64,000 nt of DNA, taken from the NCBI GenBank assembly GCA_045544455.1, contig JAZPYZ010000008.1, positions 1 to 64,000 of the forward strand, written 5' to 3'. Below, one piece after another: positions 19,600 through 27,297 of this stretch. The notes below the pieces were generated by a model. The model saw only the letters and a program-made list of their open reading frames with translations. It was not told the origin of the DNA and made no database searches. The DNA comes from JAZPYZ01 sp045544455. GTDB lineage: Bacteria; Bacillota; Clostridia; Oscillospirales; Acutalibacteraceae. Made by a program: the position numbers and the translations under genes. Position 1 is the first letter of the stretch. Each line of letters opens with the position of its first letter.

Positions 19600-20153
19600 T
19601 CTTGTAACAGGCGATACAACCGATGCACCGGTAACCCCACCACGTTGAAATAGCAACCGTCGATTCGGCGGATAAACGCAGCGGCTTTGCCTTGGATGCC
19701 GTAAGAACCGGCTTTGTCAAGCGGTTCGCCGCTATCCACGTATCGTTGGATCTCTTGTTCGGTCAAGGTGTCGAACGTCACGTCGGTGCATTCAAACGCG
19801 GTCGACTGCTTATCACCCCAAATCAGCGATACGCCGCTGAAAACTTGATGGGTGCGGCCGGACAACATCCGCAACATGGCGGCGGCATCGTCGCGATCGA
19901 CCGGTTTTCCAAGCACCTTGCCGTCGCATGCGACCAATGTATCGGCAGCGATGATCAATCGTTCATCTGAACGAACACCCAGTTTATCAGCCACCGCTTC
20001 GGCTTTACGCTTAGCTAACGTGCAGACGATCTCGGCCGGATCGGTCGCGGTACAGGTCTCATCGGTGTCGGCGGTCATGACGTCGAATTGACATCCTAAA
20101 TCGTGTAAAATATCTTTCCGGCGTGGGGAGCCGGATGCTAAAATCCATTTCAT
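19581..20153 (-). CDS. maf: Maf-like nucleoside triphosphate pyrophosphatase
   Basis: The 190-residue protein opens with LASGSPRRKDIL, the Maf signature. It also contains AADTLVACDGKVLGKP and the C-terminal NVVGLPVHRL. Maf enzymes hydrolyse non-canonical or canonical NTPs to NMP and pyrophosphate and are linked to septum control in Bacillus. Its ATG overlaps the stop of the upstream DUF1643 gene by 4 nt. Confidence 0.95.
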   Translation of the reverse strand: MKWILASGSPRRKDILHDLGCQFDVMTADTDETCTATDPAEIVCTLAKRKAEAVADKLGVRSDERLIIAADTLVACDGKVLGKPVDRDDAAAMLRMLSGRTHQVFSGVSLIWGDKQSTAFECTDVTFDTLTEQEIQRYVDSGEPLDKAGSYGIQGKAAAFIRRIDGCYFNVVGLPVHRLYRLLQEWGLSF

Positions 20154-20797
20154 CGTGTTCTCCTTTTCGGGACGCGGAGTGTTTCGAGAATATCCAGATA
20201 CCCACTCACATCAAATGGCTCGACCGGTGTATCGGCACGCAGATAGAGGGGATGATGCGGATGCCCGGCCTTGGACACTTTGCCGGCATGTAACCACACC
20301 GCGCCGTACCGTTCGCCAAGCGCGACCATGTCCCGTACACACGCGGACAGATAGGGGCGCTTTTCAATGATTGCGCCCCATGCCGCCCAAATGGCGGCCG
20401 GTTGTTCGGCGGTTTGTAGCAAATATTCCAACGCCGCCATGTTTTCGCGATGCAGTGTTTCGCACACGGTTTCATCCATATCGTCCGGACGGGTAGCGCG
20501 TTGCGCGTATACGTTCATCATCATCCAACTGTCAAATCCGTTGGCGGCCGCGATGCGACTGACGGATTTTAAGGTGTTGTCCAGATCGTCCGGTGCGGCG
20601 GTTGACGGGTTGATCCCGATACAGATCAGCGGCCGCTTGCCGCGCGTACCGAGCAAATACCGGTATTCACCATATGTCGGCGGTACATATAACCACCGTT
20701 CGGTATCGTATGGGTTTTCGCGACGGTTTGCCAGTTCCAAGGCGGCCGAAAAGGGGAGAATATCCTGTTGAGCCATCGTAACCTGTGGAATATGCAT
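20150..20797 (-). CDS. DUF1643 domain protein
   Basis: The 215-residue protein carries the DUF1643 features: YRYLLGT, CIGINPSTA, NTLKSV and WAAWG. The family is of unknown function. The conserved asparagine and histidine pattern (KAGHPHHPLYL) recalls uracil-DNA-glycosylase-like folds, which is inference only. The ATG at 20797 is 7 nt from the DUF3737 stop with an aaaggg site. A second ATG seven codons later is possible. Confidence 0.85.
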   Translation of the reverse strand: MHIPQVTMAQQDILPFSAALELANRRENPYDTERWLYVPPTYGEYRYLLGTRGKRPLICIGINPSTAAPDDLDNTLKSVSRIAAANGFDSWMMMNVYAQRATRPDDMDETVCETLHRENMAALEYLLQTAEQPAAIWAAWGAIIEKRPYLSACVRDMVALGERYGAVWLHAGKVSKAGHPHHPLYLRADTPVEPFDVSGYLDILETLRVPKRRTR

Positions 20798-20804
20798 ACG
20801 GTGT

Positions 20805-21653
20805 TCACCCTTTTCGTATCAAAATTTCGCAATCGGTATCCATGACTGATTGTTCGCGGATGATTTCACCGATACCGTCGGCCACAATGCGTCCGGTATG
20901 CGGGTTTTTCACCGAATCGATATATCCGCGAATATCGGCCTGTACGTCGGAGTATTCAAACGACAGATCGGTATCTTGCATCGTGCAATCGATCAACGTG
21001 AGGTTTTTACAATAGCAAAGCGGTTGTGTCCCGATGATCTGGCATCCGATCAGTGTTAAACCATCGGAATACCAACCGAGATATTCGCCTTTAACGACGC
21101 TGTTCTTTACCGTTACGTCTTTCGCATGCCAAAATGCGTCTTTGGTATCGAGCATCGAATCGGTAATGGTAAGATGTTCGGCGTATTGGAACGAGTACTT
21201 CCCATGTAACGTCAAGTTGTGAATATGGGTGTTTTGACATTCTAGCAAGACGTATTCGGCGGTGATATCGCAGTTGTCAATGGTCAGGTCTCGACATTTC
21301 CAACCGAATTCCGGGGAGTGGGCGGTGGTGTTGGAAAGAGTAATGCGGTCACATTCCCGCAGACATTTGATCCCATCCAATACACACCGATCAATACGTC
21401 CGTCACGCGCGTACCAAATGGCTGCTCGCGTCAATTCGTCCATGGAACAATCGGTCAAGGAAAAATCGGACGCGTGCCATAACGGATACCGTAACGAAAA
21501 TCGACAGTGGTCGATCGACACGTTAGTCGATTCTTTCAAAACCGATTCGCCGTCGGCCGGACCGGCAAAGACACAGTTATGTACAGTCGCGTCTTGTAGA
21601 TTGTATAAGGCGCGTTCTTCATCAAAAGTTTGATGCTCAATTCGATAAGACAT
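20805..21653 (-). CDS. DUF3737 family right-handed beta-helix protein
   Basis: The 282-residue protein is a ladder of about ten repeats of roughly 20 residues (for example LTITDSMLDTKDAFWHAKDV). This is typical of a parallel beta-helix and of DUF3737. The function is unknown. The start at 21653 is supported by an aaaggatg site, and an ATG 22 codons upstream lies within the promoter. It is first in the DUF3737-DUF1643-maf-PAP2 operon. Confidence 0.85.
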   Translation of the reverse strand: MSYRIEHQTFDEERALYNLQDATVHNCVFAGPADGESVLKESTNVSIDHCRFSLRYPLWHASDFSLTDCSMDELTRAAIWYARDGRIDRCVLDGIKCLRECDRITLSNTTAHSPEFGWKCRDLTIDNCDITAEYVLLECQNTHIHNLTLHGKYSFQYAEHLTITDSMLDTKDAFWHAKDVTVKNSVVKGEYLGWYSDGLTLIGCQIIGTQPLCYCKNLTLIDCTMQDTDLSFEYSDVQADIRGYIDSVKNPHTGRIVADGIGEIIREQSVMDTDCEILIRKG

Positions 21654-21690
21654 AATAGTGGGTTCATCCTTTTCGACAACGTTTGACAAC

Positions 21691-21719
21691 AGTATAGCAT
21701 GGGAGACGGATTTTGACAA
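21691..21719 (-). promoter_or_regulatory. Promoter of the DUF3737-DUF1643-maf-PAP2 operon
   Basis: On the minus strand TTGTCA (21714-21719) and TATACT (21691-21696) are 17 nt apart, about 38 nt upstream of the DUF3737 start. Confidence 0.75.
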
Positions 21720-21730
21720 ATGGTTTTAAT

Positions 21731-21762
21731 AAAAAAGCATCCGGAACTCCGGATGCTTTTTA
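21731..21762 (-). terminator. Terminator after rpsT
   Basis: A 13-bp perfect stem (aaaagcatccgga / tccggatgctttt) with a 2-nt gap lies 16 nt past the rpsT stop. On the minus strand it ends in a T-run. Confidence 0.88.
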
Positions 21763-21776
21763 AGTCGGAACTGTTA

Positions 21777-22031
21777 TTAGCCGTTCACTTTTTTGGCGAG
21801 GGCGGACTTTTTCCGTGCAGCGGTGTTTTTGTGCAGGATTCCCTTGCTTACCGCTTTGTCGATCGAAGAGATCGCGGCGGTTACCACCTCTTGCTTGTCA
21901 GCGGCGTTGGTTTCGATTGCCACGTTCGCTTTTTTGATGTCGGTCTTCAGCGCGGAATTGTTCGCTTTATTGCGAGCGGTTTTCGCCGCGATGACTTTTA
22001 CACGTTTCTTAGCGGATTTAATGTTGGGCAT
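21777..22031 (-). CDS. rpsT: Small ribosomal subunit protein bS20
   Basis: The 84-residue basic protein begins [13 protein letters not shown], the S20 signature. It has the lysine-rich helical layout and the [19 protein letters not shown] tail (here [10 protein letters not shown]). It binds 16S rRNA in the 30S body. The ATG at 22031 is 7 nt from an aaggagg site, and a GTG two codons upstream falls too close to that site. rpsT diverging from gpr is a common arrangement in spore formers. Confidence 0.97.
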   Translation of the reverse strand: MPNIKSAKKRVKVIAAKTARNKANNSALKTDIKKANVAIETNAADKQEVVTAAISSIDKAVSKGILHKNTAARKKSALAKKVNG

Positions 22032-22080
22032 GGTCACACCTCCTTCAAAAAAGAATCGTTGTTAAATCACGCATGAGAGT

Positions 22081-22109
22081 ATGATAACACTTTTGTTTCA
22101 AAAAATCAA
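22081..22109 (-). promoter_or_regulatory. Promoter of rpsT
   Basis: On the minus strand TTGATT (22104-22109) and TATCAT (22081-22086) are spaced by 17 nt, 50 nt upstream of rpsT. Confidence 0.75.
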
Positions 22110-22118
22110 CACTTTTTT

Positions 22119-22148
22119 TGCATATCCTTTATTTTTAGGAAAAGACTA
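22119..22148 (+). promoter_or_regulatory. Possible forespore sigma-type promoter of gpr
   Basis: TGCATA (22119-22124), then 17 nt, then AAGACTA (22142-22148) resembles the sigma-F/sigma-G consensus (TGnATA and CATnnTA) with two -10 mismatches. gpr is under such control in Bacillus. No vegetative -10 box is visible here. Confidence 0.35.
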
Positions 22149-22178
22149 ACAAATAGCAATCACAACGGGGGGATTCCT

Positions 22179-23042
22179 TTGCAATATCGCACAGATTTAG
22201 CGATGGAACTGGACGAAGCATTCGGCGGTGTTTTGTCGTCGGATGAATTGTGGCGAGAGGAAACGATGCGCGGAGACGTTAAGATTCTGCGGATGGAAAT
22301 CCGGAGTGATCGCGCTGAAACGGTGATCGGTAAACCAAAAGGGATCTACGTCACGGCTCAGTTGCCACCGTTATCCGATTGTGATACAGAGTTGGAAGAA
22401 CGCGCTTGTCATATCGGTACCGTCTTGCGCGATATGTTGCCATCAAACGGAACGGTACTGGTGGCAGGTCTTGGCAACCGTGCGATTACCCCCGATGCAT
22501 TGGGCCCACAAGCGGCTTCATTGGTGTTGGCTACCCGACATATCCAAGCGGAATTTGCCCGTGCGGCCGGTTTGGACGATCTGCGTTCGACGGCGGTGAT
22601 CGCGCCAGGCGTTTTGGGGAAAACCGGTGTGGAAACCAGTGAGATTTTGCGCGGTATTTGCCAGGTAGTACAACCGGCGGCGGTGATCGCGGTGGATGCG
22701 TTGGCGGCACATAGCGTGCAACGGCTCGGTTGTACGGTTCAATTGTGTAACAGTGGCATTGCGCCGGGTTCCGGTGTGGGCAATCATCGTAAAGCGTTGG
22801 ACGAACGGTCGATGGGTGTGCCGGTGTTGGCGGTTGGGGTGCCAACGGTGGTGGATGCACAGGTGATCGCGGCCGAAATGACCGGCGTGAACGGGGAATG
22901 TTGTATGGGCGGTGGTATGATGGTTACGCCGCGTGAAATCGATCTGATTATCCAGCGCGCCTCTAAAGTGGTGGCCATGGCGATTAACTACGCGTTACAA
23001 CCCGACTATTCACCGTTGGAACTGATGACCGTTGCACAATAG
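22179..23042 (+). CDS. gpr: GPR endopeptidase, spore germination protease
   Basis: The 287-residue protein begins with the RTDLAMEL motif of GPR and contains GLGNRAITPDALGP, VIAVDALAA and GIAPGSGVGNHR. GPR cleaves small acid-soluble spore proteins when the spore germinates and releases amino acids and DNA. The start is a TTG preceded by a ggggggatt box, and no in-frame ATG lies nearer the conserved N-terminus. SpoIIP follows 46 nt later, a gene pair conserved in spore-forming Firmicutes. Confidence 0.95.
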   Translation: MQYRTDLAMELDEAFGGVLSSDELWREETMRGDVKILRMEIRSDRAETVIGKPKGIYVTAQLPPLSDCDTELEERACHIGTVLRDMLPSNGTVLVAGLGNRAITPDALGPQAASLVLATRHIQAEFARAAGLDDLRSTAVIAPGVLGKTGVETSEILRGICQVVQPAAVIAVDALAAHSVQRLGCTVQLCNSGIAPGSGVGNHRKALDERSMGVPVLAVGVPTVVDAQVIAAEMTGVNGECCMGGGMMVTPREIDLIIQRASKVVAMAINYALQPDYSPLELMTVAQ

Positions 23043-23088
23043 GTCTATCAAGCGAAAATCGCGCATACGATAATAGCGGTGATGGTAT

Positions 23089-24189
23089 ATGAAACCGATT
23101 TTAAAACACATACGGACAGCTCTTACACTCCTTACGACGGCGGCGTTTGGAATTCATCTCGCCGTTTCGGTCGATGCGGATACGTGGGCTCAGGTTGGCG
23201 CTAAAACGGCGATGTTTGCCGCTGGCATGTGGCAACCGCAATCTGCGCAATGGGTGAGTGTGACCGAACGCGACGATCTGTATGCGAGTGCGGATAATAC
23301 ACCGTCAACCGGGACGGGCAGTTCGTCTTCGACGGCGATTAACACGGAGGAATCGAATGTTACCGAAGCGAACACCGTCACAGTACCGGCGCGATCGGAG
23401 AAAGGTGGCACCGTGGTGACCGAACAACTGTCATCCGGGGCGTATTTGGTGGAAAAAGTGGCGATTAAAAATACGGCCAATGTTAACATCGATATTGCCA
23501 AGCAGTTTTCCGCCTTGCCGGATATCACGGTGTTAAACGATACAACGCCGCAAGTGTTGATTTTGCATACGCATACCACCGAGTGTTATTTGGGATACGA
23601 TGCCGGTTATTATAACGATACCGATCCTACCCGTATCCGCGATACCGATCAAAATATGGTGGCGGTGGGAGAAGCGATTGCCGAACAGTTACGCGCGGCA
23701 GGCATTGGGGTGATCCACGATACGACGGAACACGATTATCCGCAGTATAACGGGGCGTATAGCCGATCGCTGGCGACGGCCAATCGAGTGATTCAGCAAT
23801 ACCCTAACGTGATCGCGGTGTTGGATATTCACCGGGATTGCATTATGCGGTCGGATACCGAAAAAGTAAAACCGACGGTGACCATCAATGGCCAAAAAGC
23901 GGCACAGATGATGATCTTGACCAGCGTGTCCGATACCGATGCAGTGCCGCACCCGAACTGGGAACAAAATCTGCGAATGGCGTTACAACTGCAAAACCAA
24001 ATCAATACCGCGTATGAGGGGTTGATGCGTCCGTTAAATTTGGTCAATGCGCGGTATAATCAACACGTAGCGCCCGGTTCGATGTTGGTGGAAGTGGGGA
24101 GTGACGTCAACACGTTGGAAGAGGCGGTCTATGCCGGCGAATTGTTTGGTGAACAGTTTGCCAAACTGTTGGTGTCGATGCAGGAATAG
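23089..24189 (+). CDS. spoIIP: SpoIIP, stage II sporulation amidase/endopeptidase
   Basis: The 366-residue protein has an N-terminal membrane segment (residues 10-30), then a Ser/Thr-rich linker at about residues 65-100. The C-terminal SpoIIP catalytic domain contains VLILHTHTTECY, AVLDIHRDC and GSMLVEVGSDVNTLEEA. With SpoIID and SpoIIM it degrades septal peptidoglycan during forespore engulfment. It probably shares forespore or mother-cell regulation with gpr, although I see no clear separate promoter. Confidence 0.95.
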   Translation: MKPILKHIRTALTLLTTAAFGIHLAVSVDADTWAQVGAKTAMFAAGMWQPQSAQWVSVTERDDLYASADNTPSTGTGSSSSTAINTEESNVTEANTVTVPARSEKGGTVVTEQLSSGAYLVEKVAIKNTANVNIDIAKQFSALPDITVLNDTTPQVLILHTHTTECYLGYDAGYYNDTDPTRIRDTDQNMVAVGEAIAEQLRAAGIGVIHDTTEHDYPQYNGAYSRSLATANRVIQQYPNVIAVLDIHRDCIMRSDTEKVKPTVTINGQKAAQMMILTSVSDTDAVPHPNWEQNLRMALQLQNQINTAYEGLMRPLNLVNARYNQHVAPGSMLVEVGSDVNTLEEAVYAGELFGEQFAKLLVSMQE

Positions 24190-24207
24190 CAAAGGAAAGG
24201 GATATCC

Positions 24208-24477
24208 ATGAAACGAAACCATTGGCGTGCCGCCGTGGGTGCTTTTATTGTCACTGTAATTGCCATGACCGGTTGGATCGGTTGCTTGGTGGCGGATAGC
24301 AACACCGCGCGCATGACGTTTGGCAACCGTGCCGAACCGTTGCAGGGAACTGACGAAACGTGGTCATCGATGGCGCAACTGCCGTCATGGGCCTATGCGT
24401 TTGTGCCGGTGCGGTTTCGGGCGGCGTGGTGGTTCGAACAACTGGAACGAGACACGATTGCGTATTGGTTGCGATGA
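24208..24477 (+). CDS. Small membrane protein downstream of spoIIP
   Basis: The 89-residue protein has a basic N-terminus and one hydrophobic segment (about residues 9-28) ending in WIGC, which could be a weak lipobox. The rest is short and Trp-rich (WSSM, WAYAF, WWFEQLE, YWLR). I do not recognise the family. The position 18 nt after spoIIP, before a terminator, suggests a sporulation-related envelope role. That is inference. Confidence 0.7.
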   Translation: MKRNHWRAAVGAFIVTVIAMTGWIGCLVADSNTARMTFGNRAEPLQGTDETWSSMAQLPSWAYAFVPVRFRAAWWFEQLERDTIAYWLR

Positions 24478-24478
24478 G

Positions 24479-24514
24479 AAAACACCGGTTTTGAGCATAA
24501 AACCGGTGTTTTTA
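24479..24514 (+). terminator. Terminator after the gpr-spoIIP operon
   Basis: A 12-bp perfect stem aacaccggtttt / aaaaccggtgtt with a 6-nt loop is followed by a T-run. Confidence 0.9.
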
Positions 24515-24538
24515 TTTGAAAAGTGGGCGAATATACCC

Positions 24539-24567
24539 TTGTGTTTATAGAAAATATGTGATAAAAT
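24539..24567 (+). promoter_or_regulatory. Promoter of valS
   Basis: TTGTGT (24539-24544) and TAAAAT (24562-24567) are 17 nt apart. The leader is only about 55 nt, too short for a T-box. Confidence 0.6.
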
Positions 24568-24628
24568 AACTTGGTATATTGTTTATGATCGGCCGGTGTG
24601 GCCGTTACAACCACAAGGGGGTTCTGAA

Positions 24629-27250
24629 ATGCAGGACAAGAGAGAGTTGGCCAAGGTGTACGAGCCGGGCGAGGTGGAAGATCGCATTTATGCGTATTGG
24701 CAGGAAAACGATTGTTTCCACGCGACCGTCAATCCGGACAAAACACCGTATACCATTGTGATGCCGCCTCCCAACATTACGGGGCAGTTACATATGGGAC
24801 ATGCACTCGATAACACGCTGCAGGATATTTTGATCCGTTGGCGCCGTATGCAAGGGTATGAGGCGTTGTGGATGCCGGGTACCGACCATGCATCGATCGC
24901 GACCGAAGCGAAAATCGTGGAAGCGATGGCGAAAGAGGGATTGACCAAAGAGGGGATTGGTCGCGAAAAGTTTTTGGAACGCGCATGGGCGTGGAAAGAA
25001 ACGTACGGCAATCGCATTACCAGTCAGTTGCGGAAAATTGGTTCTTCATGCGATTGGGCGCGCGAACGCTTTACGATGGACGAAGGTTGTTCCCAAGCGG
25101 TGCGCGAAGTGTTTGTCCGTTTGTATGAAGAGGGTTTGATCTATCGCGGCGAACGGATTATCAGCTGGTGTCCGCATTGTAAAACCTCGATTTCCGATGC
25201 GGAAGTGGAATTTGAAGAACAAGATTCGATGTTCTATCATCTGCGTTATCCGATCGAAGGCACAGATGAGTATTTGGAACTCGCAACCACCCGTCCTGAA
25301 ACATTGCTCGGCGATACGGCGGTGGCGGTGCATCCAGAAGATGAACGGTATGCCCATCTGGTCGGTAAAACCGTGACCTTGCCGATCGTCGGTCGTTCGA
25401 TCCCGATCGTGGCCGATACGTACGTCGAAATGGATTTCGGTACCGGTGTGGTGAAAATCACGCCGGCGCACGATCCGAATGACTTTGAAGTAGGTCAACG
25501 GCACAACTTGGAGATCATTACGGTCACTACCGATGACGGTCATATGAACGAACTGGCCGGCAAATATACCGGCATGACCATTATGGAATGCCGAAAAGCT
25601 ATTGTGGCGGATCTCGAAGCCGGTGGCTTTATGGTGAAAACCGAACCGATGAAACACAATGTCGGTACCTGTTATCGTTGCCACACCACCATCGAACCGC
25701 GTGTATCGATGCAATGGTTTGTTAAGATGAAACCGTTAGCGCAACCGGCGATCGATGCGGTGCGTTCGGGTGAAACGAAATTTGTGCCGGAACGGTTTGA
25801 AAAGACCTATTTCCATTGGCTCGAAAATATCCGTGACTGGTGTATTTCCCGTCAATTGTGGTGGGGACACCGGATTCCGGTATGGTATTGTGACGATTGC
25901 GGCGAAATGGTTGTATCGCGCGATACGCCGACCGTTTGCCCGAAATGCGGTGGTAAACTCCGTCAAGATGAAGATACCCTCGATACGTGGTTCTCGTCGG
26001 CGTTGTGGCCGTTCTCAACATTGGGTTGGCCGAACGATACCGAAGAGTTGAAGTATTTCTACCCGACCAACACATTGGTCACCGGTTACGATATTATCCC
26101 GTTCTGGGTTATGCGTATGATGTTCTCCGGCATTGCGCATACCGGTGAAGTGCCGTTTAAACACGTGTTTATCCACGGTATTGTGCGTGACTCGCAAGGT
26201 CGCAAGATGTCGAAATCGCTCGGCAACGGTATTGATCCGTTGGAGGTTATCGAGCAGTACGGCGCGGACGCGTTGCGCTTCTCGCTCGCAACCGGTAACA
26301 GTCCCGGTAACGATATGCGGTTCATCGAAGAAAAGGTGCAGGCATCCCGCAACTTTGCAAATAAATTGTGGAATGCGGCGCGGTTTATCCTGATGAACGC
26401 CGACGGCCGCGACGTGGATGCGACCTTGCCGGAAACGCTCACGATGGAAGATCGCTGGATCGTATCGAAATACAATACGCTTGTGCAGGAAGTGACCGAC
26501 AACCTCGAGAAATTCGAGCTCGGTATCGCGGTGCAAAAGTTGTACGACTTTATTTGGGACAACTATTGTGACTGGTACATCGAATTGTGCAAATCTCGCC
26601 TGCAAGGCGATGATGCGGATAACGCGGTGCGTGTGTTGCTGTTTGTGATGAACGGTTTCTTGCGTCTGTTGCATCCGTTTATGCCGTTTGTTACCGAGGA
26701 AATCTGGCAATCACTGCCGGGTAAAGGCGGTATCTTGATGCAAGCGGCGTGGCCGGTGTATACCGATGCGTTGAATTTCCCCGACGAAGAGAAGAATATG
26801 GAACGCGTGATGGTGGCCATCCGCGCTATTCGTAATCGCCGTGCGGAAATGAACGTGCCGGCATCCAAAAAAGCCGAAGTGTATATCGAAACTGCGCTTG
26901 CCGCGCCGTTTGAACTCGGTGTGCCGTTTATCAAACGGTTAGCATCGGCATCGGATGTGCACGTCAGCGATGCGTTTGACGTGGCACAGGCCGTTAGCAT
27001 CGTTACACCGGATGCGGTCATCAAGATTCCGCTGGATGAATTGGTGGATCGCAAAGCCGAAGTGGCGCGTTTGACCAAAGAACGCGAAAACGTGCAAAAG
27101 CAACTCGACGGTATCCTGGCGCGACTCAACAACCCGGCGTTTACCGGTAAAGCACCGGAAAACGTGGTTGCCACCGCGCGCGACAATGCCGCCCGCTTGC
27201 AAGAACAACTCGCACTCCTCGATCAAAGCTTGAAAGATATGCAAGGTTAA
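24629..27250 (+). CDS. valS: Valyl-tRNA synthetase
   Basis: The 873-residue class Ia synthetase shows the HIGH motif as HMGH (PPNITGQLHMGHA, about residues 48-60), an editing domain (ATTRPETLLGDTAV), and KMSKS in GRKMSKSLGN. It ends in the C-terminal coiled coil typical of ValRS (KEVARLTKERENVQKQL-like, about residues 810-870). The ATG at 24629 lies 8 nt after an aaggggg box, and an upstream ATG has none. It charges tRNA-Val and hydrolyses mischarged Thr-tRNA. Confidence 0.97.
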   Translation: MQDKRELAKVYEPGEVEDRIYAYWQENDCFHATVNPDKTPYTIVMPPPNITGQLHMGHALDNTLQDILIRWRRMQGYEALWMPGTDHASIATEAKIVEAMAKEGLTKEGIGREKFLERAWAWKETYGNRITSQLRKIGSSCDWARERFTMDEGCSQAVREVFVRLYEEGLIYRGERIISWCPHCKTSISDAEVEFEEQDSMFYHLRYPIEGTDEYLELATTRPETLLGDTAVAVHPEDERYAHLVGKTVTLPIVGRSIPIVADTYVEMDFGTGVVKITPAHDPNDFEVGQRHNLEIITVTTDDGHMNELAGKYTGMTIMECRKAIVADLEAGGFMVKTEPMKHNVGTCYRCHTTIEPRVSMQWFVKMKPLAQPAIDAVRSGETKFVPERFEKTYFHWLENIRDWCISRQLWWGHRIPVWYCDDCGEMVVSRDTPTVCPKCGGKLRQDEDTLDTWFSSALWPFSTLGWPNDTEELKYFYPTNTLVTGYDIIPFWVMRMMFSGIAHTGEVPFKHVFIHGIVRDSQGRKMSKSLGNGIDPLEVIEQYGADALRFSLATGNSPGNDMRFIEEKVQASRNFANKLWNAARFILMNADGRDVDATLPETLTMEDRWIVSKYNTLVQEVTDNLEKFELGIAVQKLYDFIWDNYCDWYIELCKSRLQGDDADNAVRVLLFVMNGFLRLLHPFMPFVTEEIWQSLPGKGGILMQAAWPVYTDALNFPDEEKNMERVMVAIRAIRNRRAEMNVPASKKAEVYIETALAAPFELGVPFIKRLASASDVHVSDAFDVAQAVSIVTPDAVIKIPLDELVDRKAEVARLTKERENVQKQLDGILARLNNPAFTGKAPENVVATARDNAARLQEQLALLDQSLKDMQG

Positions 27251-27252
27251 AC

Positions 27253-27286
27253 AAAAATGCACAGTCAATAGACTGTGCATTTTTTG
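27253..27286. terminator. Bidirectional terminator between valS and the GH13 gene
   Basis: A 14-bp stem (aaaaatgcacagtc / gactgtgcattttt) with a 4-nt loop has A and T runs on both sides. Confidence 0.92.
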
Positions 27287-27297
27287 TTTATCGCCTA

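Noticed and set aside
24516..24628. T-box leader for valS
   Set aside because: The leader from the promoter is only about 55 nt and lacks the conserved T-box sequence and antiterminator.
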